This document shows, in pieces, positions 1 through 6,267 of a stretch of 13,849 nucleotides of DNA; the first letter of the stretch is position 1, and each line of letters starts with the position of its first letter. The position numbers were made by a program, and so were the translations under genes. This DNA is from Oscillospiraceae bacterium (GTDB lineage Bacteria; Bacillota; Clostridia; Oscillospirales; Ruminococcaceae). Where the stretch lies: assembly GCA_017528675.1 (NCBI GenBank), contig JAFXOO010000084.1, positions 1 through 13,849 of the forward strand, written 5' to 3'. The notes beneath the pieces were generated by a model, which was not told the origin of the DNA, did no database searches, and saw only the letters and a program-made list of their open reading frames with translations.

Positions 1-213
1 AACGAGCAGCAGCTCGGCACGGAGAAAACCGCTGTCGTTGAAGGCTTTGACAAGTGGGCGGAGTGCTATTTCGGCAGAACGGCAGCCGATGCCCCGGATA
101 TTGACGGCAAGGTATTCTTCTCCTCGGAGCGCCCGCTGAAGCTCGGTGAATATGTGCAGATCCGGATTACCGACACACTCGACTATGATCTGCTCGGGGA
201 GGTTGTGGAATGA
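1..213 (+). CDS. rimO: Ribosomal protein S12 methylthiotransferase RimO, C-terminal end (5' truncated)
   Basis: The window opens inside this gene; the last 70 codons are visible and end in TGA. RimO is a radical-SAM enzyme that adds a methylthio group to an aspartate of ribosomal protein S12. The visible part is the C-terminal TRAM domain, and the stretch YFGRTAADAPDIDGKVFF (about residues 23-40 of the visible part) is the wording typical of RimO rather than of its tRNA-modifying relative MiaB. The catalytic CxxxCxxC cluster lies upstream, outside the window. The stop codon overlaps the start of pgsA (ATGA), so the two are translationally coupled; rimO-pgsA is a common order in Firmicutes. 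The assignment rests on the TRAM wording and this neighbour. Confidence 0.85.
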   Translation, partial: NEQQLGTEKTAVVEGFDKWAECYFGRTAADAPDIDGKVFFSSERPLKLGEYVQIRITDTLDYDLLGEVVE

Positions 214-821
214 ACCTGCCGAACAAGCTGACGCTGCTGCGCATTGTGCTCGTGCCGGTCTTTCTGGCCTGCATGTATGTGCAGTTCCCGTTTCACTTCA
301 CAGCGGCGCTCGTGGTCTTTGCGCTTGCCTCCATCACCGATGCGCTAGACGGCCACATTGCCCGCTCCCGGAATCTCATCACGACCTTCGGCAAATTTGC
401 TGACCCCCTGGCAGACAAGATCCTCGTGCTGGCAGCATTTGCAGCGATGGCAGACATCAGCGCCCGCATGATGGCAACACCTGGTGTTGAGACCTCTTTG
501 CATGTCAGCGGCATCGTGGTGACGATCATTGCAGCACGGGAGTTCATGGTCTCCGGACTGCGCCTTGTGACCGCCGAAAAGGGCATTGTCGTGGCAGCAG
601 GCATCTGGGGCAAGCTGAAAACCGCCTTCACAATGGTGACGCAGGTCGTCATCCTGCTCTATCTGAGTTTGCGTGAAGATTTTGTGCTCTATCCGGTTGC
701 CTTGTATGAGGATATCATCAGTTGGATCCTCTTCGCCCTCGTCTGGATCTCGGTCATTCTGACGGTCATTTCCGGTGCCGTGTATCTCAAGGGCTACTGG
801 AAGTATATTGATATGAAATAA
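210..821 (+). CDS. pgsA: CDP-diacylglycerol--glycerol-3-phosphate 3-phosphatidyltransferase
   Basis: PgsA makes phosphatidylglycerolphosphate from CDP-diacylglycerol and glycerol-3-phosphate, the committed step to phosphatidylglycerol, in the cytoplasmic membrane. The 203-residue length is normal for the family. The CDP-alcohol phosphotransferase signature DxxDGxxARx8Gx3Dx3D is complete: D44, D47-G48, A51-R52, G61, D65 and D69. Hydrophobic segments appear at about 10-22, 30-43, 85-105, 130-150 and 170-195, as expected of a multi-span membrane enzyme. The start ATG overlaps the rimO stop by four bases and fits the usual MNLPNKLTLLR opening of PgsA proteins. A strong terminator begins seven bases after the stop, so this gene ends the operon. 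Confidence 0.95.
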   Translation: MNLPNKLTLLRIVLVPVFLACMYVQFPFHFTAALVVFALASITDALDGHIARSRNLITTFGKFADPLADKILVLAAFAAMADISARMMATPGVETSLHVSGIVVTIIAAREFMVSGLRLVTAEKGIVVAAGIWGKLKTAFTMVTQVVILLYLSLREDFVLYPVALYEDIISWILFALVWISVILTVISGAVYLKGYWKYIDMK

Positions 822-827
822 CCGATG

Positions 828-869
828 CGGGAACTCTGGCGGAATTCGCCCGCCGAAGCTCCCGTTTTT
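828..869 (+). terminator. Rho-independent terminator of the rimO-pgsA operon
   Basis: A 15-position stem (828-842 with 850-864), with two mismatches and one G-T pair, closes a 7-base loop and is followed directly by TTTTT at 865-869. It begins seven bases after the pgsA stop codon. An upstream in-frame ATG for nudC at 825 would place that start immediately before this hairpin, which argues for the nudC start at 903. Confidence 0.85.
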
Positions 870-902
870 CTGCCATGTCATAACCATCAAAGGAGCATTG
901 CC

Positions 903-1715
903 ATGATACAGGATATTTCACCAAGCCGGCTTGACAACAGCTACCGGCACTGTACTCCGGAGCCGCAGGACATTCTGCTGTATTTCGATGCAGACGGACG
1001 GCTGCTCTCAAAGCTCTGCAACGGCACACTGCTTTTTACCAATGCACCGGAAGCCGCCGGGGCAGTCTATCTCTTTTCGATAGATGACAAGCGCTATTTT
1101 CTGTCAGAGACTATGCCGGATTTCCTTCCGGAGGGTTTTGCCTTCCGCACACTCAGGGAACTCCGTGACAACACCACCGGCAGCGAGCTGTATGCAGCCT
1201 TCACTGGCTATCACCTGTGGAAATGGTACAGCGACAACCGCTTCTGCGGAAAATGCGGCGAATTGCTCACCCATGACACTGAGGAACGTGCACTGTGCTG
1301 CCGCCAATGCGGCACAAAACGCTATCCGAGAATCAACCCAGCCGTGATTGTCGGCGTGACCAGAGGCGACTGTCTGCTGATTACACGCTACCGCAAGGGC
1401 TATGCGCATAATGCGCTTGTGGCAGGCTTCACGGAGATCGGGGAGACCCTTGAGGAAACCGTGATGCGGGAGGTCATGGAGGAAACCGGCATCCGGGTGA
1501 AGAACATCCGCTATTACAAGTCCCAGCCCTGGGGCATGGCACAGGATATGCTTGTCGGGTTCTTCTGTGATGCCGAGGGTGACGGCACCATCCGCATGGA
1601 TACGGGTGAGCTGAAATATGCCGAATGGGTCAGACGGGAGGAAATCGTCCTACAGCCGAACCATCTGAGCCTGACCAACGAGATGATGCAGGTGTTCCGG
1701 GATAAGCGGATCTGA
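903..1715 (+). CDS. nudC: NAD(+)/NADH pyrophosphatase (NudC-type Nudix hydrolase)
   Basis: This enzyme splits NAD(H) into a mononucleotide and AMP; E. coli NudC also removes NAD caps from RNA. The 270-residue product has the NudC layout. An N-terminal domain is followed by a four-cysteine zinc ribbon (C115, C118, C133, C136) and then a full Nudix box Gx5Ex7REUxEExGU from G175 to I197. After the box comes SQPW (207-210), the start of the NudC-specific motif. Classic NudC continues SQPWPFPxS, while here the next residues are GMAQDM, so substrate preference is less certain than the fold. ATG 903 is chosen because AAGGAG (890-895) lies seven bases upstream and the upstream in-frame ATG sits at a terminator. 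No clear promoter is visible in the 33 bases after that terminator. Confidence 0.88.
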   Translation: MIQDISPSRLDNSYRHCTPEPQDILLYFDADGRLLSKLCNGTLLFTNAPEAAGAVYLFSIDDKRYFLSETMPDFLPEGFAFRTLRELRDNTTGSELYAAFTGYHLWKWYSDNRFCGKCGELLTHDTEERALCCRQCGTKRYPRINPAVIVGVTRGDCLLITRYRKGYAHNALVAGFTEIGETLEETVMREVMEETGIRVKNIRYYKSQPWGMAQDMLVGFFCDAEGDGTIRMDTGELKYAEWVRREEIVLQPNHLSLTNEMMQVFRDKRI

Positions 1716-1732
1716 CGGAACCAGAATACAAC

Positions 1733-1771
1733 AAAACCCGCAGGCCTTCGCATGGAAAGCCTGCGGGTTTT
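1733..1771. terminator. Bidirectional terminator between nudC and tRNA-Leu
   Basis: A perfect 13-bp inverted repeat, AAAACCCGCAGGC at 1733-1745 and GCCTGCGGGTTTT at 1759-1771, encloses a 13-base loop. It ends in T-runs on both strands. It lies 17 bases after the nudC stop and four bases after the 3' end of the convergent tRNA gene, so it can stop transcription from both sides. Confidence 0.88.
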
Positions 1772-1775
1772 GCGA

Positions 1776-1859
1776 TGCCGCTGACCGGGATCGAACCGGT
1801 ACGGGTTTTACGCCGAGGGATTTTAAGTCCCTTGTGTCTGCCAATTCCACCACAGCGGC
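1776..1859 (-). tRNA. tRNA-Leu (anticodon UAA)
   Basis: Read on the minus strand the sequence folds as a class II tRNA. The 7-bp acceptor stem pairs GCCGCTG with CAGCGGC, and the discriminator is A. The D-arm contains TTGGCAGAC. The anticodon stem is AGGGA/TCCCT with loop CTTAAAA, giving anticodon TAA. A long variable arm of leucine type follows, then a T-arm with TTCGATC. The 3' CCA is not encoded (TCG follows the discriminator), so it must be added by the CCA-adding enzyme. The gene stands alone between a consensus promoter and a bidirectional terminator. Confidence 0.95.
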
Positions 1860-1875
1860 AGCTCTACAGGTATTT

Positions 1876-1904
1876 ATTATACCATGTTTTCCGCCGGATG
1901 TCAA
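1876..1904 (-). promoter_or_regulatory. Consensus sigma-A promoter for tRNA-Leu
   Basis: On the minus strand, TTGACA (1899-1904) and TATAAT (1876-1881) are separated by exactly 17 bases. Both hexamers match the consensus fully. The predicted transcription start, near 1869, is about ten bases before the mature tRNA 5' end. This fits a strongly expressed tRNA gene. Confidence 0.9.
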
Positions 1905-1927
1905 GTGGCTTTCTGCGATGACTGCGC

Positions 1928-1966
1928 AAAAAACAGGCAGATGCCTCGGAGGAGGTATCTGCCTGT
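1928..1966 (-). terminator. Rho-independent terminator of the GH5 gene
   Basis: A 15-bp stem (1933-1947 with 1952-1966, one G-T pair) with a GGAG loop is followed on the minus strand by a run of six T (1933-1928). It starts six bases after the stop codon of the glycanase gene and separates it from the tRNA promoter. Confidence 0.88.
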
Positions 1967-1972
1967 GTGTGA

Positions 1973-4285
1973 TTATACCTTTACAGGAAGCTTTGTAATC
2001 TTAACAACTGCCTTGTGGATGTTCAGAGAATCCACCTCGTCAACCTTGCCGTTGAGGTCCACATCTGCATTCTTTCTGCCCTTGTCGGAGATTGCCTCAC
2101 CGACCATCAGGTTCTTGTTCAGCGTGATGACATCAATGATGGTGAGCTTGCCGTCGCAGTCTACGTCGCCGCAGACGCCGTCGCTGCCGCCTTCCATATC
2201 CATCTTGATCGTGAAGGTGATGCTGATGCCTTCCTCCACGGTGATCTCCGGATCAATGTCCAGGATGCCGTCGCCGCCATTTGCATAGGGGTTGTAGATG
2301 TTGATACGCAGGTTCTGACCCTTGTCATCGGTGGTCACGCAGCCCTTGGTAGGCGTATAGGTCACTTCCTTGCCATCCACCTTGATGGAGTCAATCTTGA
2401 TATCGAGTGTGCCGTCCGTCAGGCCGTCACTTTCCTCCTCCAGGGCATAGTCATAAATATTGATCTTGGAGTCGAGGAACAGGATCATGTCGCTGCTGTT
2501 GGTAGAGCCAACCTCAGGAATCTCGATGGTGTAAGTACCGGAGCCGTCCACCATGACGCCGTACTTCTTGCCGAGCTTATTGCCGGCATACTGATAACCG
2601 GCCCAGACATCCCAGTCCTTGACTTCCTCTGTTACAGGCTCGGTTGCAGGTTCAGTTGCGGGCTCGGTTGCAGGTTCGGTTGCAGGTTCGGTTGCGGGTT
2701 CGGTCGGATCCTCCTCGCCGGTATCCACAACAGAGATTTCCTTGTCAAATACGAGTGTGATGCTGTCCAGATCGCAGGTTGCATCGCCGTCTGCCCACCA
2801 CTGCTGTACCTGGAGATACTTCATGGCAATATCATACTCATAGGCATTTTTCTTGTCATCCTCGCCCTTGCCGTCGAATGCAGCAGATGCAGAGGTGTCA
2901 GCAGAGGTAAGCTGCACCGTTTCGGAGCACCAGGAACCAGCCGTACCGTCCTTCGTTGCCTCAAAGCCCAGACCATAGCCGACAAAATCGCCGCCCTTGA
3001 CTGCACCGTTGAGAACCACGGAGGTGAGTTTTGCATCCTGTGCACCATACGGTGTCAGGTCGATCACATAGCCGCCCTCATCTGTCTCAAGATCCTTGAA
3101 TTTGAGCGTGACACGATTCTTGGTCTGGTAAGACGGGCCGTCAGAGGTACCGCCGGAGACCTCGTTGATGATCTTGCCGATCTCAGGATCCATCCATTGC
3201 AGGGTATCTCTGTTAAAATAGTTCAGATCACCGTGGCCGCTGTCATCCCAGAGGAATACAGAAATACCGGAAGTATTCATCGCCGTGCTGTCAACGGTCT
3301 TGATGAACTTGCGGATGGACTCCTTGTCACGGTTGAACTTGCCGGCATTGCCGACACCGGACTCACCGAGGATGACCGGAACACCCTTGTCCACGAAGAA
3401 GGACTTCATTCTTGAGAAGTCGTTGTACACCGCATTGACCTCGGCAGTGGAGCCCCATGTGCTGCTGTAGCCATAGGAAGCACCCGGCTCTGCCACGGTG
3501 AAGGTGGACGGACGGTAGTAGTGGATAGAGACTGCCACCATCTTGTCATCCGGTACCACAAACTTGCTGTTGCAGGTGTTGTCCAGATCGGTATTTGCAC
3601 CCGCCAGCAGCAGCAGACGGTTGGCATTGTTGCCGCCGGTATTGCGGACATTGGAAACAAACTCGGAGTTGAGCTTGTTCAGCGTGTTGTAGCTGTCATC
3701 GGTGTAGGGGCCATAGATATTGCTCTGCCATGCAACCTCGTTCATGTCCTCGAATACCAGATGCTGGTCATACTCCTTGAAGTAGGTTGCGATCTCCTTC
3801 CACATTGCATTGAACTGCGGAATCGCATCCATTCCCTTGTTCAGCCACAGAGAGCCCTTGGACTCCCAGTCCCAGTGCATGTTGATGATGACATACATGT
3901 CCGCTTCACGGGCATAGTCCACGACCGTCTTGATGCGGGCGAGGTAGTCATCGTCAATGTCAAAGGTGCTGCTGTTGGTGTGCTGGTACCAGGTGATCGG
4001 GATGCGGACGGAGCTGATGCCCGATGCCTTCAGAGCCTTGAACAGATCCTTCGTGGGCATGCTGTTGCCCCAGCCGGTCCAGGTTTCATCTGTCCATGTG
4101 ACATTCCAGGCATCGAAGGTATTGCCGAGATTCCAGCCAAGACCCATATCGTCTACAAGCTCAATGGCGGATTTGTCGGCGGCGGTGACAGTAACAGGCA
4201 GGGAACCTACCATGCTGCTTGCTGCCATCGTGAGTGACAAGGCACTCGCCGTAACAGCGGAGATGATTTTTTTAATTGTACGCAT
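1973..4285 (-). CDS. Secreted GH5 glycoside hydrolase with C-terminal dockerin (cellulosomal endoglucanase)
   Basis: The 770-residue secreted enzyme most likely cleaves beta-1,4-glucan or a related plant polysaccharide. Modules in order: signal peptide (about 1-36); GH5 barrel (about 40-378) with GWNLGNTFDAW at 50-60, H137, acid/base E183 in MNE, H255-Y257 and nucleophile E308 in GES; an unassigned beta-rich module (about 385-518); a TEPA-repeat linker (about 527-552); a second unassigned module (about 557-698); and a dockerin (about 704-763). The dockerin has two calcium loops (D707/D709/D711/D718 and D741/D743/N745/D752) and the ruminococcal ending SLNIHKAVV..ITKLPV. Instead of the usual NEP the acid/base motif reads NEV. 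ATG 4285 is chosen because AAGGAG lies nine bases upstream; the in-frame TTG at 4303 would overlap that ribosome binding site. It is monocistronic, with its own promoter and terminator. Exact substrate and GH5 subfamily are not certain. Confidence 0.92.
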   Translation of the reverse strand: MRTIKKIISAVTASALSLTMAASSMVGSLPVTVTAADKSAIELVDDMGLGWNLGNTFDAWNVTWTDETWTGWGNSMPTKDLFKALKASGISSVRIPITWYQHTNSSTFDIDDDYLARIKTVVDYAREADMYVIINMHWDWESKGSLWLNKGMDAIPQFNAMWKEIATYFKEYDQHLVFEDMNEVAWQSNIYGPYTDDSYNTLNKLNSEFVSNVRNTGGNNANRLLLLAGANTDLDNTCNSKFVVPDDKMVAVSIHYYRPSTFTVAEPGASYGYSSTWGSTAEVNAVYNDFSRMKSFFVDKGVPVILGESGVGNAGKFNRDKESIRKFIKTVDSTAMNTSGISVFLWDDSGHGDLNYFNRDTLQWMDPEIGKIINEVSGGTSDGPSYQTKNRVTLKFKDLETDEGGYVIDLTPYGAQDAKLTSVVLNGAVKGGDFVGYGLGFEATKDGTAGSWCSETVQLTSADTSASAAFDGKGEDDKKNAYEYDIAMKYLQVQQWWADGDATCDLDSITLVFDKEISVVDTGEEDPTEPATEPATEPATEPATEPATEPVTEEVKDWDVWAGYQYAGNKLGKKYGVMVDGSGTYTIEIPEVGSTNSSDMILFLDSKINIYDYALEEESDGLTDGTLDIKIDSIKVDGKEVTYTPTKGCVTTDDKGQNLRINIYNPYANGGDGILDIDPEITVEEGISITFTIKMDMEGGSDGVCGDVDCDGKLTIIDVITLNKNLMVGEAISDKGRKNADVDLNGKVDEVDSLNIHKAVVKITKLPVKV
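1997..2176 (-). other. Dockerin domain of the GH5 enzyme
   Basis: This is the C-terminal duplicated F-hand of the glycanase, residues about 704-763. Both calcium-binding loops follow the DxDxDG / DxDxNG pattern with an aspartate at loop position 12. This is the module that binds a cohesin, so the enzyme should be part of a cellulosome rather than free. Confidence 0.9.
2630..2707 (-). repeat. Tandem 12-bp repeat encoding the TEPA linker
   Basis: Five successive TEPA units plus a TEPV are encoded by near-identical 12-base units (plus-strand form GGTTGCAGGTTC with small changes). They form a rigid Pro/Thr/Glu linker between the first accessory module and the second one with the dockerin. Such arrays often vary in copy number by slippage. 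Confidence 0.9.
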
Positions 4286-4321
4286 TGCATATCTCTCCTT
4301 CAATAGTTATATAGTACCTTT

Positions 4322-4350
4322 ACTATACCATATTCCATAAAATTTGTCAA
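4322..4350 (-). promoter_or_regulatory. Sigma-A promoter of the GH5 gene
   Basis: On the minus strand, TTGACA (4345-4350) is a full consensus match. It is separated by 17 bases from TATAGT (4322-4327), which matches five of six. The predicted start near 4315 gives a leader of about 30 bases with the ribosome binding site at its end. No obvious operator is seen. Confidence 0.85.
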
Positions 4351-4451
4351 GAAGATTTGTGAAAAAAGATGCAAATATTTTGAAAAAGCTTTGAGATGTA
4401 CAGAAATCAGATGTAAAAATGCAACAATTCGCCAAAAAATCCTGAAATAGC

Positions 4452-4480
4452 TTGTATCCTACTGCAAAATATGCTATAAT
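4452..4480 (+). promoter_or_regulatory. Extended -10 promoter of malQ-glgP
   Basis: TATAAT at 4475-4480 is a perfect -10, preceded by TGC (4472-4474), an extended -10 element. The -35 TTGTAT (4452-4457), with a 17-base spacer, is weak. The predicted start is near 4487. It is divergent from the GH5 promoter, about 100 bp away. Confidence 0.8.
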
Positions 4481-4493
4481 ATAAAGTGTATTA

Positions 4494-4515
4494 CTGTACC
4501 CGGATGCAGGTACAG
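4494..4515 (+). other. Hairpin in the malQ leader
   Basis: CTGTACC (4494-4500) pairs with GGTACAG (4509-4515) around an 8-base loop, seven bases after the predicted transcription start. It leaves the AGGAGG site free. A hairpin at the 5' end could protect the mRNA; no known riboswitch fold is recognised. Confidence 0.45.
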
Positions 4516-4533
4516 CTTGAACAGGAGGCCATT

Positions 4534-6267
4534 ATGAGAAAAAGCGGCATTTTATTGCATATTTCCAGTCTGCCCTCCCGCTACGGCATCGGCCGGATGG
4601 GAAAGGCTGCCTATGATTTTGTCGATTTCCTGCACATGAGCGAGACTGCCTGCTGGCAGATCCTGCCCCTCTCCCCGACAAGCTACGGGGATTCCCCCTA
4701 CCAGAGCTTCTCGGTCTATGCGGGCAATCCGTATTTTATCGACTTTGTCAAGCTTGAATCCCAGGGTCTGCTCACCCGTGAGGATTATACTTCCATGCTC
4801 TGGCAGAGAAGCCCCGAAACCATTGATTATGAACTGCTCTACCGCAGCAACATCACCGTCCTGCGCAGAGCCTTTGCACGATTCAGGGAAAAGCCGCTGC
4901 GCGGCTTCACCGGCTTCAAGAACACCAACAAATCCTGGCTGAAGGACTATGCCCTGTTCATGGCGCTCAAAGCCGAGCATGACGGAAAGCCCTGGTACGA
5001 GTGGGAAACACCCCTTGCCATGCGTGAGAAAAAAGCAATCGAGGAGGCCGAGACTCGTCTGAAGGACGAAATCGAGCTCTACAGCTTCATCCAGTTCATC
5101 TTCGCCAGACAGTGGAGCGAGCTGAAGGCCTACGCCAACAGCAAGCATGTCGAGATCATTGGTGACATGCCGATTTATGTCTCCTATGACAGCGCCGATG
5201 TCTGGTGCTCGCCAAAGCTCTTTGCCCTCGACAAGGAGAAGCGCCCGATCGAAGTTGCAGGCTGTCCGCCGGATTGCTTTGCACCGAAGGGACAGCTCTG
5301 GGGCAATCCGCTCTACAACTGGGACTATCACAAGAAAACCGGCTATGCATGGTGGATTGCCCGTCTGCGCTATGCCGCATCGCTCTATGACGTCATCCGG
5401 ATTGACCATTTCCGGGGCTTCGAGAGCTATTACACCATCCCCTACGGCAACGAGGACGCCGTCAAGGGCAAGTGGCGCAAGGGCCCGAACAAGGCGCTGT
5501 TCACTGCCGCCGCCAGGGAGCTTGGTGAGATGCACATTATCGCAGAGGATCTCGGCTTCATCACGCCGGGTGTGCGGAAAATGCTTGATGCTGTGGGCTA
5601 TCCGGGCATGAAGGTGTTACAGTTCGGCTTTGACTCCGACCCGGAAAACGAGCATCTGCCGCACAATTTCAAAACCCCGCACTGCGTTGCCTACACCGGC
5701 ACGCACGACAACGAGACCTTGCAGGGCTGGCTTGAAGCGGCGGACAAGAAGACCGTCAAGTATGCCAAGGCCTATCTGCGCTGCAAGAAATCGCAGATTC
5801 CGGATGAAATGGTCGCTGCCTGCTGGCAGAGCATCGCAGAGCTTGCCGTGGCACAGATGCAGGATTTCCTGCATGCTGACCGCTCCGGCCGTATGAATAC
5901 ACCCTCCACACTCGGCGGCAACTGGATGTACCGCACCGAAACCGAGGATTTCACCCCGGAGCTCGCCAAGGAAATCCGCAAGCTCAACCGCACCTACGGC
6001 AGAGCTGTCAGAGAGGAGCCGCCCGTTGCTGAGAAAGCTGCTCCCGTTCCGGAGCCGGAGGAACAGCCGAAACGCAGCCGCAGACCCGCTGCGGCAAAGG
6101 ATGCTGCACCTGCTGTGACAGCAGCCGAAACACCGGCCGCACCAGAGGAAACTGCTGCACCCGCACCGAAGCGCCGTGGACGCCGAAAGGCGGCGGATAC
6201 GCCCGCTGAAAAGCCGAAGCGCCGCTATACCAGAAGGAAAAAAACTGAAGCTACGGAGGAATCCTGA
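4534..6267 (+). CDS. malQ: 4-alpha-glucanotransferase (amylomaltase) with basic C-terminal tail
   Basis: MalQ (GH77) transfers alpha-1,4-glucan chains between maltodextrins in the cytoplasm, producing longer chains for the phosphorylase. The 577-residue product has the GH77 signatures. The nucleophile is D291 in RIDHFRG, the acid/base is E338 in IAEDLG and the third acid is D392 in THDNE. The opening RKSGILLHISSLPSRYGIG is typical. ATG 4534 is chosen because AGGAGG lies a few bases upstream; an in-frame ATG at 4486 lies at the predicted transcription start. The barrel ends near residue 490, the usual family length. About 87 further residues, rich in Ala, Pro, Glu, Lys and Arg, then follow, with basic clusters at 513-517, 546-552 and 562-570 that resemble AT-hooks. 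The stop overlaps glgP by one base. The core function is secure; the tail is unexplained. Confidence 0.95.
   Translation: MRKSGILLHISSLPSRYGIGRMGKAAYDFVDFLHMSETACWQILPLSPTSYGDSPYQSFSVYAGNPYFIDFVKLESQGLLTREDYTSMLWQRSPETIDYELLYRSNITVLRRAFARFREKPLRGFTGFKNTNKSWLKDYALFMALKAEHDGKPWYEWETPLAMREKKAIEEAETRLKDEIELYSFIQFIFARQWSELKAYANSKHVEIIGDMPIYVSYDSADVWCSPKLFALDKEKRPIEVAGCPPDCFAPKGQLWGNPLYNWDYHKKTGYAWWIARLRYAASLYDVIRIDHFRGFESYYTIPYGNEDAVKGKWRKGPNKALFTAAARELGEMHIIAEDLGFITPGVRKMLDAVGYPGMKVLQFGFDSDPENEHLPHNFKTPHCVAYTGTHDNETLQGWLEAADKKTVKYAKAYLRCKKSQIPDEMVAACWQSIAELAVAQMQDFLHADRSGRMNTPSTLGGNWMYRTETEDFTPELAKEIRKLNRTYGRAVREEPPVAEKAAPVPEPEEQPKRSRRPAAAKDAAPAVTAAETPAAPEETAAPAPKRRGRRKAADTPAEKPKRRYTRRKKTEATEES

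Noticed and set aside
825..902. Upstream in-frame start for nudC
   Set aside because: It lies at the pgsA terminator hairpin and has no ribosome binding site, whereas ATG 903 has AAGGAG at proper distance.
2630..2707. Short tandem repeats as a possible CRISPR array
   Set aside because: Units are 12 bases, contiguous, without spacers, and encode a Pro/Thr/Glu linker in frame.
2015..3415. 466-codon open frame on the plus strand opposite the GH5 gene
   Set aside because: The minus-strand frame has signal peptide, catalytic motifs and dockerin; the plus frame is low-complexity and unsupported.
4286..4303. TTG start for the GH5 protein, six codons upstream
   Set aside because: The TTG codon overlaps the AAGGAG that serves the ATG at 4285.
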